A DNA stretch of 64,000 bases from Bermanella sp. WJH001 (GTDB lineage: Bacteria > Pseudomonadota > Gammaproteobacteria > Pseudomonadales > Oceanobacteraceae): NCBI RefSeq assembly GCF_030070105.1, contig NZ_JASJOO010000002.1, forward strand, positions 310,001 to 374,000. The letters are read 5' to 3'. Below are positions 41,899 to 51,989 of this stretch, piece after piece (the first letter of the stretch is position 1; each line of letters opens with the position of its first letter). Under the pieces are notes generated by a model. The model was given only the letters and a program-made list of their open reading frames with translations. It ran no database searches and had not been told where the DNA came from. The translations under genes were made by a program, and so were the position numbers.

Positions 41899-42813
41899 AT
41901 GGATGCAAAATTAAGCTCTGTTTTATCTGCACTAAACAGCGTTGTACTGGGTAAAGAGCATCAAGTAAAGTTGGCTTTGAGTTGCTTGTTAGCAAAAGGT
42001 CATTTGTTAATCGAAGACTTGCCAGGCATGGGGAAAACAACGCTTAGTCATGCATTGGCTAATGTGCTTGGGTTGCAGTATCAGCGCATACAATTTACAA
42101 GTGACATGCTGCCAGCTGATATTGTTGGTGGCAGTATTTATCAAAAAGACGAGCAGACGCAGCAAGGCGCTTTCGTTTTTCATCCTGGTCCTGTTTTTTC
42201 GCAAGTTGTTTTGGCTGACGAAATTAACCGTGCGACACCAAAAACTCAAAGTGCCTTATTAGAGGCCATGGAAGAGCGTCAGGTGAGTATTGATGGCAAA
42301 ACCCATGCTCTGCCGCAACCTTTCTTTGTAATTGCCACACAAAACCCCATTTCTCAATCCGGAACGTTCACTTTGCCTGAGTCTCAGTTAGATCGTTTTT
42401 TAATGCGTATTGAACTGGGTTACCCGAATGCAAAAGCAGAGCGGGCTTTGTTAGAAGGGCGCTCAAACTCATCAATAAGTCTGCCGACATTGATGAATGA
42501 AAAAGAACTTTCAATGTATCAAAGTAAAGTAGCATCAGTCGCTGCTAGCTCTGCGCTGTTGGATTACATACAGCGCTTGATTGCTCAAACACGCGAGCAC
42601 GCTTTACTGCGATATGGTTTATCACCTCGTGCTGCAATTGCCTTACTAAATACATCTAAAAGCTGGGCATTGTTGCATGGCCGTGATCATGTTCTTCCTG
42701 ATGACGTGCAAGATGTATTTCGTTACGTGGCGCAACATCGACTAGAAGATGCACTGGTGGATAGCAAAAAGGATATTTGTGCCGACATATTACAAGCTGT
42801 TTCAGTGTTGTAA
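41899..42813 (+). CDS. MoxR-family AAA+ ATPase
   Basis: 304 residues from ATG 41899, chosen because GGGAG (41886-41890) lies 8 bases upstream. An ATG 15 bases earlier is in frame. Walker A is LPGMGKTT, Walker B/sensor VVLADEINRATPKTQSALLEAMEE. MoxR ATPases act as chaperones with DUF58/VWA partners. The stop codon shares its last base with the ATG of the DUF58 gene. Confidence 0.94.
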   Translation: MDAKLSSVLSALNSVVLGKEHQVKLALSCLLAKGHLLIEDLPGMGKTTLSHALANVLGLQYQRIQFTSDMLPADIVGGSIYQKDEQTQQGAFVFHPGPVFSQVVLADEINRATPKTQSALLEAMEERQVSIDGKTHALPQPFFVIATQNPISQSGTFTLPESQLDRFLMRIELGYPNAKAERALLEGRSNSSISLPTLMNEKELSMYQSKVASVAASSALLDYIQRLIAQTREHALLRYGLSPRAAIALLNTSKSWALLHGRDHVLPDDVQDVFRYVAQHRLEDALVDSKKDICADILQAVSVL

Positions 42814-43787
42814 TGGTGGTGCGGTTTAAGAAATTAAATCAATTCTATGAGCGTTGGCTTAATAAACGCTTGCCGTTGTCCAGTGAAATACAGTTAACCC
42901 AAAAACGCATTTTTATTTTTCCAAATAAAGTGGGTTTTTTGTTTTTAGTGTTACTTTCTTTGTTGTTGGTGACCGGTATAAATTATCAAAATAACCTGAT
43001 TTTAAGTATTGGGTTTATTATGATTAGCCTGTTTATTACCACCATTATTTCTACCTATCAAAATATATCTTCACTGATTGTTAAAGCAGGGGCGTGTGCA
43101 CCTTGCTTTGCAGGTGAGACAGTTACGCTGCCATTAACGTTTACTAACCCTAATAAAGCATCAAAAATAGGTGTGTTTGTGGGCTTTAATGAGTCTGAGT
43201 CAAAGATTGTTCCTGTTATTCATGATCAGCAAACCTTTAAGCTTAACCTGTTAGCTAAGACGCGTGGACATTTGGTTGTGCCGCGCATAAAGCTTTTTAG
43301 TGTTTACCCTTTAGGGTTGCTTACGTGTTGGAGTTGGCTGCGCTTAGATTTTAATGGGGTCGTCTATCCTTCTCCCGTTGATTTACCGTTTCGAAGCAGT
43401 ACTGGTGAGGGGCTTGATGATCAAACAGAGACCACTCAATCAGGTATGGATGAATTTGATGGCTTAAGGATGTATCAAAAAGGGGATTCACTTAAGCGCG
43501 TTGCTTGGAAGCAATACGCTAAAACACAGCAATTAATGACAAAACAGTACCTCGATTATCAAGGTGATGAACGTTGTCTAGATTGGCAAACACTTTACGG
43601 TTTTGAAACAGAATATCGATTACAAGTATTATGCGGTTGGGTGTTGGCTGCTCATAAGCAGCAAGGAGAATACAGATTAAGATTACCTGGCATAGAAGTG
43701 CCCTTGGGCAGTGGTGAAAAACACTTGCAGCGTTGTTTAACTGAGCTTGCTCTTTTTCAGTCTGCAAGGAGTGCAAATGGCCATTAG
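42813..43787 (+). CDS. DUF58-domain membrane protein
   Basis: 324 residues. Two TM helices near the N-terminus (about 35-70), then a DUF58/vWA-like region with GMDEFDGLRMYQKGDSLKRV (about 210-230), the DUF58 hallmark. The frame opens 36 bases earlier inside moxR; ATG 42813 (TAATG junction) is preferred. Partner of the MoxR ATPase and the transglutaminase in a conserved three-gene unit. Confidence 0.92.
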   Translation: MVVRFKKLNQFYERWLNKRLPLSSEIQLTQKRIFIFPNKVGFLFLVLLSLLLVTGINYQNNLILSIGFIMISLFITTIISTYQNISSLIVKAGACAPCFAGETVTLPLTFTNPNKASKIGVFVGFNESESKIVPVIHDQQTFKLNLLAKTRGHLVVPRIKLFSVYPLGLLTCWSWLRLDFNGVVYPSPVDLPFRSSTGEGLDDQTETTQSGMDEFDGLRMYQKGDSLKRVAWKQYAKTQQLMTKQYLDYQGDERCLDWQTLYGFETEYRLQVLCGWVLAAHKQQGEYRLRLPGIEVPLGSGEKHLQRCLTELALFQSARSANGH

Positions 43788-45759
43788 TAGTAGTCATATG
43801 TCTCAAACAACATTAATGTTTTTGTTTGTGAATGTCTTTGCTGCCTTGCTATTACACCTTGGGCGTTTACCGGTTTGGTTAATTGTTTTTTCAATTACCG
43901 CATTGGTATGGCGCTTATCAATGTTCACTGGTCGGGTGCCTAAAGCTAATTGGTTTATTAAGCTGATTTTGGTGAGTTCTGGTTTTATCGGTATTTATTA
44001 TAGTTATGGTGCGACACTCACCATTGAAGGCATGGTGTCATTACTCATTGCTGGTGTCATGCTAAAACCCCTAGAGGTTTCAAAATCTAACGATAGTTAT
44101 CTGCTTATTTTTCTCAATTATTTTCTTTGTGCATTACTGTTTTTGTTTGACCGAACGCCACTTGATTTTTTACTGGTTATATTTGTGATGGTGCTAACGC
44201 TTGCATCACAGGTTTTGGTGCATTTTTATGATCAAGCAAATCGAGTCCAAAGTATTAAAACAGGTTTGGGTTTGCTGCTTAAATCGATTCCATTAGCATT
44301 GGTTTTATTTTTTGTATTACCAAGAATAGGGCCGCTGTGGACGCTCAATATACCAACTCAATCTGGGGTTGTGGGTCTGAGTGACTCTATGTCCCCAGGC
44401 AGTATCGCTCAATTAGGTAAAAACAATGAGCTAGCCTTTAGGGTGAAAATACTTGAAGGTGACTTGCCAATGAATCAGCGTTATTGGCGTACATTTACAT
44501 TAAATGAATTTGACGGTCAGACATGGCAGGTCAGTAAAGCTTACCAACAAGAGAATAACAATAATTTTTATGATCCTAGTCGAAACAGTAATCGTTATGA
44601 AGTGATGGTTGAGCCCCATGAGAAAAATTGGCTGTTTGCACTTGGGGCAGCCAAACCATTAACACAAGGGATAACCATACAAAACGATGCTACTTTGCGA
44701 AGCAAGCGAAAACTATACAACCAATGGCAGTATCAGGTGGGTTCTAACTATGGTGAGTTGCTGCCTCAAACAATTCTTACTCGAACCGAATGGTTGACTT
44801 ACACTTACCTGCCTGAAGGTTCAAACCCCAAAGCGAAAGCATTTGCGCAGCAGTTAAAGCAACAAGCGGATAATCTGCCATTGTTTATTGAAATATTACG
44901 CTCATATATTTCAACGCAGGGTTTTAATTATACCTTGAGTCCTGGTATGTATGATGGTGATCATCAAATTGATGATTTTTTGTTTGAATCTAAATCAGGT
45001 TTTTGTTCTTACTATGCTGGTTCACTGGCATTTTTACTGCGCTCTATAAATGTGCCTTCTCGCGTTGTTGTGGGGTATATGGGAGGTGAAGATAACGAGA
45101 TCTCACAAACCATGTCTATTTATCAGCGTGATGCCCATGCTTGGGTTGAAGTGTTTATTGAAGGCCAGGGTTGGTTAAGGCTAGATCCTACCGCTTGGGT
45201 GTCACCTGAACGTGTTGAGTCAGGTTTGCAGCAAGCAATTCCTAACGAATTTCAAGGCTTTAATACCAGTGCCCAGTGGTTAAAAGATTTACGTAAACAA
45301 TGGCAAGCGTTTGATTATTTGTGGAATGAATGGATGCTTAGCTATAAAGGTGGCAAGCAGCAAGCATTGCTACAAGATTTATGGGGTAAGCGTAATACCA
45401 ATGAATTAATCATGCTTTTATTAGGTGTTTTTATATTTTTGGGTTTAGGTTTGTTTGGGTTTTTATGGTGGGATCAGCGAGCTAAACCTTTAAGTAATGA
45501 GAAAAAGATTTTTAATATGCTACTTGCATGGTTGCAAGACCAGCACTCTTATAAAAAAGTCACATCGAATGATAGTCTTACTATGGGGCAGCTCTTAGAT
45601 AAGTTACAAATTAAGTATCCTCATCTGGATCATTCATTACTTGCTTTGAAAAAAGAGATGGCACGTCAGCTTTATTACCCTGATGCACAAGGAATAAACA
45701 AACAAGATAGCCAGCGGATAATCAAGCTCATCAAAATTTTAAAAAAACAAACAAGTTAG
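43777..45759 (+). CDS. tgpA: TgpA-like transglutaminase membrane protein
   Basis: 660 residues from ATG 43777 (AAGGAG at 43766-43771). Several TM helices form the N-terminal DUF3488 part (about 1-190). A periplasmic transglutaminase core follows, with Cys in KSGFCSYYAGSLAFLLR, His in RDAHAWVEVF and Asp in RLDPTAW. A TM helix (about 545-570) leads to a cytoplasmic DUF4129 tail. P. aeruginosa TgpA is the model; the substrate is not established. Overlaps DUF58 by 11 bases. Confidence 0.92.
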   Translation: MAISSSHMSQTTLMFLFVNVFAALLLHLGRLPVWLIVFSITALVWRLSMFTGRVPKANWFIKLILVSSGFIGIYYSYGATLTIEGMVSLLIAGVMLKPLEVSKSNDSYLLIFLNYFLCALLFLFDRTPLDFLLVIFVMVLTLASQVLVHFYDQANRVQSIKTGLGLLLKSIPLALVLFFVLPRIGPLWTLNIPTQSGVVGLSDSMSPGSIAQLGKNNELAFRVKILEGDLPMNQRYWRTFTLNEFDGQTWQVSKAYQQENNNNFYDPSRNSNRYEVMVEPHEKNWLFALGAAKPLTQGITIQNDATLRSKRKLYNQWQYQVGSNYGELLPQTILTRTEWLTYTYLPEGSNPKAKAFAQQLKQQADNLPLFIEILRSYISTQGFNYTLSPGMYDGDHQIDDFLFESKSGFCSYYAGSLAFLLRSINVPSRVVVGYMGGEDNEISQTMSIYQRDAHAWVEVFIEGQGWLRLDPTAWVSPERVESGLQQAIPNEFQGFNTSAQWLKDLRKQWQAFDYLWNEWMLSYKGGKQQALLQDLWGKRNTNELIMLLLGVFIFLGLGLFGFLWWDQRAKPLSNEKKIFNMLLAWLQDQHSYKKVTSNDSLTMGQLLDKLQIKYPHLDHSLLALKKEMARQLYYPDAQGINKQDSQRIIKLIKILKKQTS

Positions 45760-45765
45760 TGTTGA

Positions 45766-46359
45766 TTACAAATGTTTTTCCATATAGATGTGGTTATTAA
45801 GTTTTAAGTTGTAGCTGTTTTGAATGCAAATGATTTTAAAGCCATGGGATAGGTATAAATTCAGCGCCTTTTGGTTTTTTTGTGTCACATCTAGACTCAG
45901 TTTAGATAACCCTAATTCCTTTGCTTGCAGGGCTGCTTGGTGGATGAGTTTGCTGGCAATGCCCTTGCTTTGGTAGCTTGGGTCAACAGCTAGGTGACAT
46001 AAATACAAGCAATCCTCTTTTGGTGGTTTAACCAGTTCTCGCTCGAATTTTAATCCTTTCATTATGCCTTGGCAGCCATATTGTCTGAATATTGCGTAAG
46101 CATTGGCTAGAAATGTTTGTTTGTGGCTTTTGCTACTAAAGCGACCTAGGGTGCCAATAACCTTATCTTTGTCCAGACACACTAAATGATGTCTATGGCT
46201 AAACATAGAGCGGCGTGTACGAAATAAGTGGCGTAAAAATACCTTGTTGTCTGGGCCGTGTTGCTTATTGAATATAAAATCAAAGGCTGCTGGGCCTGAT
46301 TGGTGTATGAGTTCGCAGGCACCTTGGGCATGAATCGGTTGTGCGGGCTTAATGATCAT
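45766..46359 (-). CDS. GNAT N-acetyltransferase
   Basis: 197 residues with the GNAT acetyl-CoA loop YQSKGIASKLI (motif A, about 128-138) preceded by LCHLAVDPS, and the C-terminal motif B LYLSHGFK. Substrate unknown. Convergent with tgpA (6 bases apart) and divergent from arsM. The 129-base upstream gap has a T/C-rich stretch. Confidence 0.9.
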   Translation of the reverse strand: MIIKPAQPIHAQGACELIHQSGPAAFDFIFNKQHGPDNKVFLRHLFRTRRSMFSHRHHLVCLDKDKVIGTLGRFSSKSHKQTFLANAYAIFRQYGCQGIMKGLKFERELVKPPKEDCLYLCHLAVDPSYQSKGIASKLIHQAALQAKELGLSKLSLDVTQKNQKALNLYLSHGFKIICIQNSYNLKLNNHIYMEKHL

Positions 46360-46488
46360 AGTATTTCTTTTTTCTTTTTTCTTTTACTATGTAAGCTTTT
46401 ATAGTTCAGAAAAAGGTGCTATTTGGCCGAACTTTGGTTATATATAAATGTCTTAACTGCTCACTGATAAAACGATAAAGAGGTTTTC

Positions 46489-47535
46489 ATGCTAGATTCG
46501 GTAAAGGATTATTACGGAAAGGTTTTGCAAGGCTCTCAAGACTTACAGACCAATGCTTGTTGTACCGATGAAGCCATGCCGGAATTTTTAAAACCGATTT
46601 TGTCGAAAGTGCATGATGAAGTCATGATGCGTTATTACGGTTGCGGTCTAGTAGTGCCTGAGCAGATGGCTGGACTAAAAGTGTTGGACTTAGGTTGTGG
46701 TGCAGGTCGAGATGTGTATGCTTTGTCAGCTATGGTTGGGGAATCTGGCCGAGTGGTTGGCCTTGATATGACAGATGAACAATTAGCGGTAGCCAGAGAA
46801 TACCAAAATTATCATGCGGATATTTTTGGTTTTAAAGAAACAAATGTTGAGTTTATCCAAGGCGATATAGATCAATTGGAAAACCTACCTTTTGAGGATG
46901 GTTACTTTGATCTGATTGTTTCAAATTGTGTTATTAATCTTGTGCAAGATAAACAAAAGGTATTAAAACAAGCATATCGTTTGTTAAAGCAGGGCGGTGA
47001 AATGTACTTCTCTGATGTCTATTGTGATCGTCGAATCCCAGATGAGCTGGTTAAAGATGAAGTGTTATATGGTGAATGTTTAAGTGGTGCACTGTATTGG
47101 CGTGATTTTTTAGAGTTTAGTAAAGCAGCTGGCTTTACTGATCCACGTTTGGTTAAAGATCGTGTGTTAACCATAGAAAATGCGAAACTTGAACAAAAGA
47201 TAGGTCACATGAATTTTTATAGTGCAACTTACCGACTATTTAAAATCGATGGTCTTGAAAGCGCTTGTGAGGATTATGGTCAAGCTGTGCGTTATAAAGG
47301 CACGATTGAGCATCAGCCGTATATGTTCATGTTAGATAACCATCATAAAATTGAAACGGGAAAAATGTTTTCTGTCTGCGGCAATACCTATCGCATGCTA
47401 AACGATACTCGTTTTGCTGAGCATTTTGAGTTTTTTGGTGATTGGTCAAATCATTTTGGTATCTTTCCAGATTGCGGGACGCCGATTCCTTTTGCTACTG
47501 ATCAGTCAGGCGCACTTGGTGGGGCCTGTTGTTAA
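46489..47535 (+). CDS. arsM: arsenite S-adenosylmethyltransferase
   Basis: 348-residue SAM methyltransferase converting As(III) to methylated arsenicals. SAM motif LDLGCGAGRD (67-76). Cysteines match the ArsM pattern: CC at 24-25, C52 in YYGCG, C147 in VSNCVINL and C197 in GECLSGA. CC also ends the protein. These thiols bind As(III), which separates it from generic methyltransferases. It stands alone with GAGG before the ATG. No arsR box or operon partners are seen. Confidence 0.93.
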   Translation: MLDSVKDYYGKVLQGSQDLQTNACCTDEAMPEFLKPILSKVHDEVMMRYYGCGLVVPEQMAGLKVLDLGCGAGRDVYALSAMVGESGRVVGLDMTDEQLAVAREYQNYHADIFGFKETNVEFIQGDIDQLENLPFEDGYFDLIVSNCVINLVQDKQKVLKQAYRLLKQGGEMYFSDVYCDRRIPDELVKDEVLYGECLSGALYWRDFLEFSKAAGFTDPRLVKDRVLTIENAKLEQKIGHMNFYSATYRLFKIDGLESACEDYGQAVRYKGTIEHQPYMFMLDNHHKIETGKMFSVCGNTYRMLNDTRFAEHFEFFGDWSNHFGIFPDCGTPIPFATDQSGALGGACC

Positions 47536-47551
47536 GAAGGTGAAACGAAAA

Positions 47552-47580
47552 ATGCCAAGCTATAGCTTGGCATGTTTGTA
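47552..47580 (+). terminator. terminator after arsM
   Basis: ATGCCAAGC-TATA-GCTTGGCAT, perfect 9-bp stem, then GTTTGT. Short T-run, but well placed between convergent genes. Confidence 0.65.
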
Positions 47581-47598
47581 TCGAGTGTGAACTTTTAA

Positions 47599-49770
47599 TT
47601 ATGATGCTTTGTTTAATAAATACGGTGTGATGTCATCAACGTCAATTTGATCCGGGCTTAATACACGTTTTGCGTATTTTTCCCATACACGGGATTTTAC
47701 AAATAGCTCGTATAAGTCAGGGTCTATGTGTTCGTCATCCACCATTCTATGCATGATATTTAAAGATAAACTGATCTTCATTGGGTCTTTGTAAGGTCTA
47801 TCTTTTGCTGTTAGTGCTTCAAATATATCGGCTATGGCCATCATACGTGCCGGTATAGACATTTGATCTCGGGTCAACCCGCGTGGGAAGCCGGTGCCGT
47901 TCATTTTTTCATGGTGGCCACCTGCGTATTCAGGAACTCGTTTTAACTGTTTAGGGAAGGGTAAGCCTTCAAGCATGTCTATGGTGACAGTCATGTGATT
48001 GTTGATGATTTGCCTTTCTTCTGCGGTGAGTGTGCCCCTTTCAATACACAGGTTGTAAATCTCTTCTTCATTGAGCATGGGCTGCATGTTGCCGTTAATA
48101 TCTGGCCATTGACGTTTAGCGATTTGATTGATTTTTTCTTTTGATTCGTCGCTCATGAACTCGCCACCTTTATTGCTGGTGCGCACGAATTCCAAATCCG
48201 TTGCTAAGTCTGTTAATTGATTATCAAATTCTTGTTTGAATGCGTTGGCATCTTTGGGGTTTTGTATGCAGGCTTGTAAATAATCAATTTCAAGTTTGTG
48301 TTTTAGGCAGTTAAAACGCGCTTCGATAAGTTCAATGCCGTCACGCATTTTATGTAACTTGGTGGATTTTTCTAGCACACTATCTGGCGTGGCAAGTTTG
48401 CCGCAATCGTGCATCCAAGCACTCACCCGTAATTCGTACCATTCTTCTTCAGTTAGGTTAAAGTCTTTGTACTGCTCGCTATCTTTACATGCGGCTTCTG
48501 CCATTAATTCCATGAGAAGAGGAACCCGTTGGCAGTGTCCGCTGGTGTGAGGACTTTTTGCATCAATGGCTTTAGCAATGGTTTTCACAAATGCATCTAA
48601 TAAATTTTTAAGGTCTTGCACTAAAATTTGGTTGTTCAGTGCAATGGCAGCGTACAATGCCAAACCTTTTAAAAGCGGAATATAACGATCAGAGAAAGGG
48701 ACTTTTTTATTGGTTTCAGGTAGGCGCGCATTAATTAACTGTAAGACACCAATTACTTCTTGTTGATGGTTTAACAGTGGGAATGTTAAAACACTTTGTG
48801 TGCGGTAGTTGGTTTGTTCGTCAAATTTTCTAGCGCCCGAGAAATCAAATTCATCTGAATGATAGACGTCATCAATGTTTACAATCTGCTTGCTGTTGGC
48901 ACTATAAGCCGCCACGATGTGGTTATTTTCACTGCCATCTTCTTCAAATAATTCTAAGGGTGGAAAGGGAATAGGCACGCCGTGTTTGCCACCCATTTTG
49001 ATATCTAAAATATCATTTTTTATGATTTCAAATTTTAATTTGGATGTTTCACCGCTGTCATCGCTTTGGGTTAAATATAGTGTGCCTCCCTCGCTATGGG
49101 TAAGGTTGATGGCTTCATCTAATATACGTTCAATGATTTCTTCCGTATCTTCAGTGGCTGCCAACTCAATTAATAAGGCTTTTTGGCTATCACTAATGGT
49201 GCGGTTTTCAATGGCGCTTGCTGCAAACGTTGCAAGTGACATGATCAAAGGTTCAACATCTTCACTAAAGGGAATGATCTCTCCCGTATCTGGATTTTGT
49301 GCATTAATTAATTGAAGCAAGCCTAGAATTTGGTTTGACTCGTTTAACAAAGGTATAGCGAGAACAGACTGGGTACGATAATTGTTTGCCGCGTCAAATT
49401 GCTTTGCACCAGAGAAATCAAACTGGGTATTGTCGTATGCGTCTTCAATGTTGATGAGTGTTTTTGCGTGGGCAGTGAAAGCAGCCACATGGTGCTGGTT
49501 GATATCGCCATTGTCTTCAAATAATGGAATGGGCGGAAACACAGACTCATTAGGGTTGCTCACAAGGCGTATATTTAAACTGTTGTTATGAACAATGGCA
49601 AAGTGCAAATGGGTAGGGGGTTGCTTATTGATAAGGTATAAGGTGCCCCCATCAGCGCCACAAAGCTGCTGAGCCTCATCTAATATTAATTCGCATAGCT
49701 TGGTGATGTTGCGTTCGCTAATAAGGTTGCGACCGATACGGACCAAGCTTTGATAGTCTGATTGTTGCAT
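47599..49770 (-). CDS. GAF-GAF-HD-GYP-like protein
   Basis: 723 residues: two GAF domains (about 15-175 and 195-375), near-duplicates of each other (both contain FDFSGA(R/K)(K/Q)FD and NYRTQSVL), and a C-terminal HD domain with HTSGHCQRV, HDCGKL and HHEKMNGTGFPRGL. The last corresponds to the GYP motif but reads GTGFP. A helical insertion of about 120 residues separates the HD and HHE elements. Related to c-di-GMP phosphodiesterases; activity must be considered unproven. The two GAFs probably bind a cyclic nucleotide or other small ligand. A nucleotide cyclase is encoded 0.7 kb away on the same strand. Confidence 0.88.
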   Translation of the reverse strand: MQQSDYQSLVRIGRNLISERNITKLCELILDEAQQLCGADGGTLYLINKQPPTHLHFAIVHNNSLNIRLVSNPNESVFPPIPLFEDNGDINQHHVAAFTAHAKTLINIEDAYDNTQFDFSGAKQFDAANNYRTQSVLAIPLLNESNQILGLLQLINAQNPDTGEIIPFSEDVEPLIMSLATFAASAIENRTISDSQKALLIELAATEDTEEIIERILDEAINLTHSEGGTLYLTQSDDSGETSKLKFEIIKNDILDIKMGGKHGVPIPFPPLELFEEDGSENNHIVAAYSANSKQIVNIDDVYHSDEFDFSGARKFDEQTNYRTQSVLTFPLLNHQQEVIGVLQLINARLPETNKKVPFSDRYIPLLKGLALYAAIALNNQILVQDLKNLLDAFVKTIAKAIDAKSPHTSGHCQRVPLLMELMAEAACKDSEQYKDFNLTEEEWYELRVSAWMHDCGKLATPDSVLEKSTKLHKMRDGIELIEARFNCLKHKLEIDYLQACIQNPKDANAFKQEFDNQLTDLATDLEFVRTSNKGGEFMSDESKEKINQIAKRQWPDINGNMQPMLNEEEIYNLCIERGTLTAEERQIINNHMTVTIDMLEGLPFPKQLKRVPEYAGGHHEKMNGTGFPRGLTRDQMSIPARMMAIADIFEALTAKDRPYKDPMKISLSLNIMHRMVDDEHIDPDLYELFVKSRVWEKYAKRVLSPDQIDVDDITPYLLNKAS

Positions 49771-49838
49771 GATTGTCAGATTTAACGTGTCTAAGCTAAG
49801 ACTAGTTCAAATCTGCAGAGTAAATAGGAAAAAAGGCG

Positions 49839-50462
49839 CTATTTCGTAATGGGCCACTGGCAAAAGCAGCCTTGGCCTATTTGATTGTAGTAAGCACGAC
49901 TGGTTTGTGTGGCAATTCCGGTCAGCTGGCTATCAATGGCGCTGGTATTGGCTTGGCTGCAAAACGCGCCAAAACCTAAGGGGCCTATATAAAGAAGCTG
50001 GTTTAATGGCCCCTCAATGAGCACTGAAGGGTTGGCAGGCCAACTGGCCAATAACTGAGTATCAATGGTCTTTAATTTAGTTTGTGGGTTGAGTGATTGT
50101 AAGGACGCCAGTTGGTTTGAGTAGCTGTCTGGGATTAGGGTGATGTGTTCATAGCCCAAATCAGCGGTTAGCGTCATTGCATTAATGGCGTGTGGGCGGG
50201 CAAAGCGGTTGCATAAACAATCAGGCTGCCAAAGCTGAATAAGACGCGCATCTTGGGTTTTAGGTGGGAGGTGGGTTAATAGCTCTTTAAACCAAGCTTC
50301 CGTGTAGCTGGCTTGTAAAAATGCAGGCTCATGCTGAGTGAATTCATGTATATATCGGGTTTGGAACCAGCTAAGGGCCACCAGCATGAGAATAAGCCAT
50401 AAACCGAGGCCAGCAAATATACTGATGATAAGGGTATTTGAGGGCGGCTTAGATTCGATCAT
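49839..50462 (-). CDS. membrane-anchored thioredoxin-fold-like protein (DUF6436-like)
   Basis: 207 residues: N-terminal TM helix (about 11-32) and a periplasmic region with CLCNRFARPH (about 93-96), a CxC motif in the usual CxxC position, and FCSQ/GCFCQW near the end. This resembles DUF6436, a thioredoxin-like family of unknown function. The start overlaps the last base of the cyclase stop codon, so the two are probably co-translated. Confidence 0.72.
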   Translation of the reverse strand: MIESKPPSNTLIISIFAGLGLWLILMLVALSWFQTRYIHEFTQHEPAFLQASYTEAWFKELLTHLPPKTQDARLIQLWQPDCLCNRFARPHAINAMTLTADLGYEHITLIPDSYSNQLASLQSLNPQTKLKTIDTQLLASWPANPSVLIEGPLNQLLYIGPLGFGAFCSQANTSAIDSQLTGIATQTSRAYYNQIGQGCFCQWPITK

Positions 50463-51844
50463 TAGCCCTGCATTTTATTTTGGTTTTTCATCTTGATGGC
50501 CGCTAACTCAAGGGCTTTGGCAATTTTTTCGCGATCGTAATTGTTGATGCGATTAGTATCCATGTACATAGAAAACCCAGGTAGCTCATGTTCTATAAAA
50601 GACGATTTAGCTGCAAGGTTATGCCTAAAGTCCACAGCTTCATAAACAGGTACAGGGCGAGAAAAGCCTTTAGCGGTGATGGTGCCTTTTTCGCGGCAAA
50701 TGATTTTATCTTGAATCAAGGCGTAAGCCTCGTGAGAAAGCAAAATCTCACCCGCTTCAGCGGCGCTTTCTAGGCGGCTGGCCATGTTTACTTCACGGCC
50801 AATGATGGTGTAATCCATGCGAGATTCCGTGCCAAAATTACCCACTGTGCAATAACCTGTGTTGATACCCATGCGTATTTCAAGGGGCGTTTGCACCCCT
50901 TGGGCGCGCCATTTTTGTCTGAGTACTTTCATGTGTTTGCGCATCTCAATGGCCATTGCCACACAGGCTAAGGTGTCTTTTTTGGCCCCTTGGGTGGTTG
51001 GATCCCCAAAAAATACCATGATGCTATCACCAATGTACTTATCAATGGTGCCACCATATTTAAGTGCAATGTTGGTCATCTCTGTTAAATAGTTATTTAG
51101 CAGCTCAGTTAATGCCTCAGACTCCAGTTGCTCTGATAATGCGGTAAACCCTCGGATATCTGAGAAAAAGACCACAAGTTTCTTACGCTGAGTCTCCAGT
51201 TTTACTTCGCGGCTACCTGAGAAGATAGACTCCCAAATTTGTGGAGAAATATATTTGGCCACTTTATTAGAGAGGTTCTTTTGTTTGGCTTGCTCAGCTT
51301 TTAATTCACTATGTAGCTTTTCTAGCTGTTTGGTTTGCTTGCCCGAATAAAACGACGTAACCGCTAAATGAAACGACATGCCAAGGGCGGAGCTGATATT
51401 TAACAAATTAGGGGCTTCAAAGTGTGGCTGAAAACCAAATATAAGGGTGCCAACAAACACCCCCAAGGTTGCGCCAACGATACAAGTAAACCAAGTGGTG
51501 GCACTGCCTAATGACATAACCGAAGCATTCACCATCACAAGAAACAAGATACTCGGCACAATGGCAAAATTCATATAGGCCAGCAAACAACCCACAAACG
51601 TAGCATCTAGTGTGATAAATATTGGGCGGCGTAAATGGGTAATATTTTCAGGAAGGCGTTTGCTGATTAACAGAGCAATAATTGGGTAAAACACGCAAAT
51701 GCTTAATACTTCGGCTTCAAAACCACTCCATACCCCAAGTTTTGTGCCCAAAATGATAGTAATAGCCCCAGCAATAAAGCCTACGCTGCGAGAGTAAAAC
51801 TCGTATAAAGGTGCTGACGGTGATTCTTGGCTGGTGTTAGTCAT
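50462..51844 (-). CDS. membrane class III adenylate/guanylate cyclase
   Basis: 460 residues. About five to six TM helices (about 12-170), a short coiled coil (about 172-195), and a class III cyclase catalytic domain (about 222-410). Metal-binding aspartates lie in FFSDIRGFTAL and YIGDSIMVFFGD, and the transition-state region is GREVNMASRLE. The nucleotide specificity (ATP or GTP) cannot be fixed. The architecture resembles CyaB-type membrane cyclases. Linked to the DUF6436-like gene. Confidence 0.92.
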   Translation of the reverse strand: MTNTSQESPSAPLYEFYSRSVGFIAGAITIILGTKLGVWSGFEAEVLSICVFYPIIALLISKRLPENITHLRRPIFITLDATFVGCLLAYMNFAIVPSILFLVMVNASVMSLGSATTWFTCIVGATLGVFVGTLIFGFQPHFEAPNLLNISSALGMSFHLAVTSFYSGKQTKQLEKLHSELKAEQAKQKNLSNKVAKYISPQIWESIFSGSREVKLETQRKKLVVFFSDIRGFTALSEQLESEALTELLNNYLTEMTNIALKYGGTIDKYIGDSIMVFFGDPTTQGAKKDTLACVAMAIEMRKHMKVLRQKWRAQGVQTPLEIRMGINTGYCTVGNFGTESRMDYTIIGREVNMASRLESAAEAGEILLSHEAYALIQDKIICREKGTITAKGFSRPVPVYEAVDFRHNLAAKSSFIEHELPGFSMYMDTNRINNYDREKIAKALELAAIKMKNQNKMQG

Positions 51845-51989
51845 TGATCTAATTGATAATTCTGAGGTACAGCTGCGACAGTGCAGAATAAGAGCGGTAT
51901 TTAATACTTAGATAGCCTTGGGTGCAAGGATCTACACTGGACATAGCGTAAAATAACCCCTGAAAAACAAAAAGATATAAGGCCGTCTA

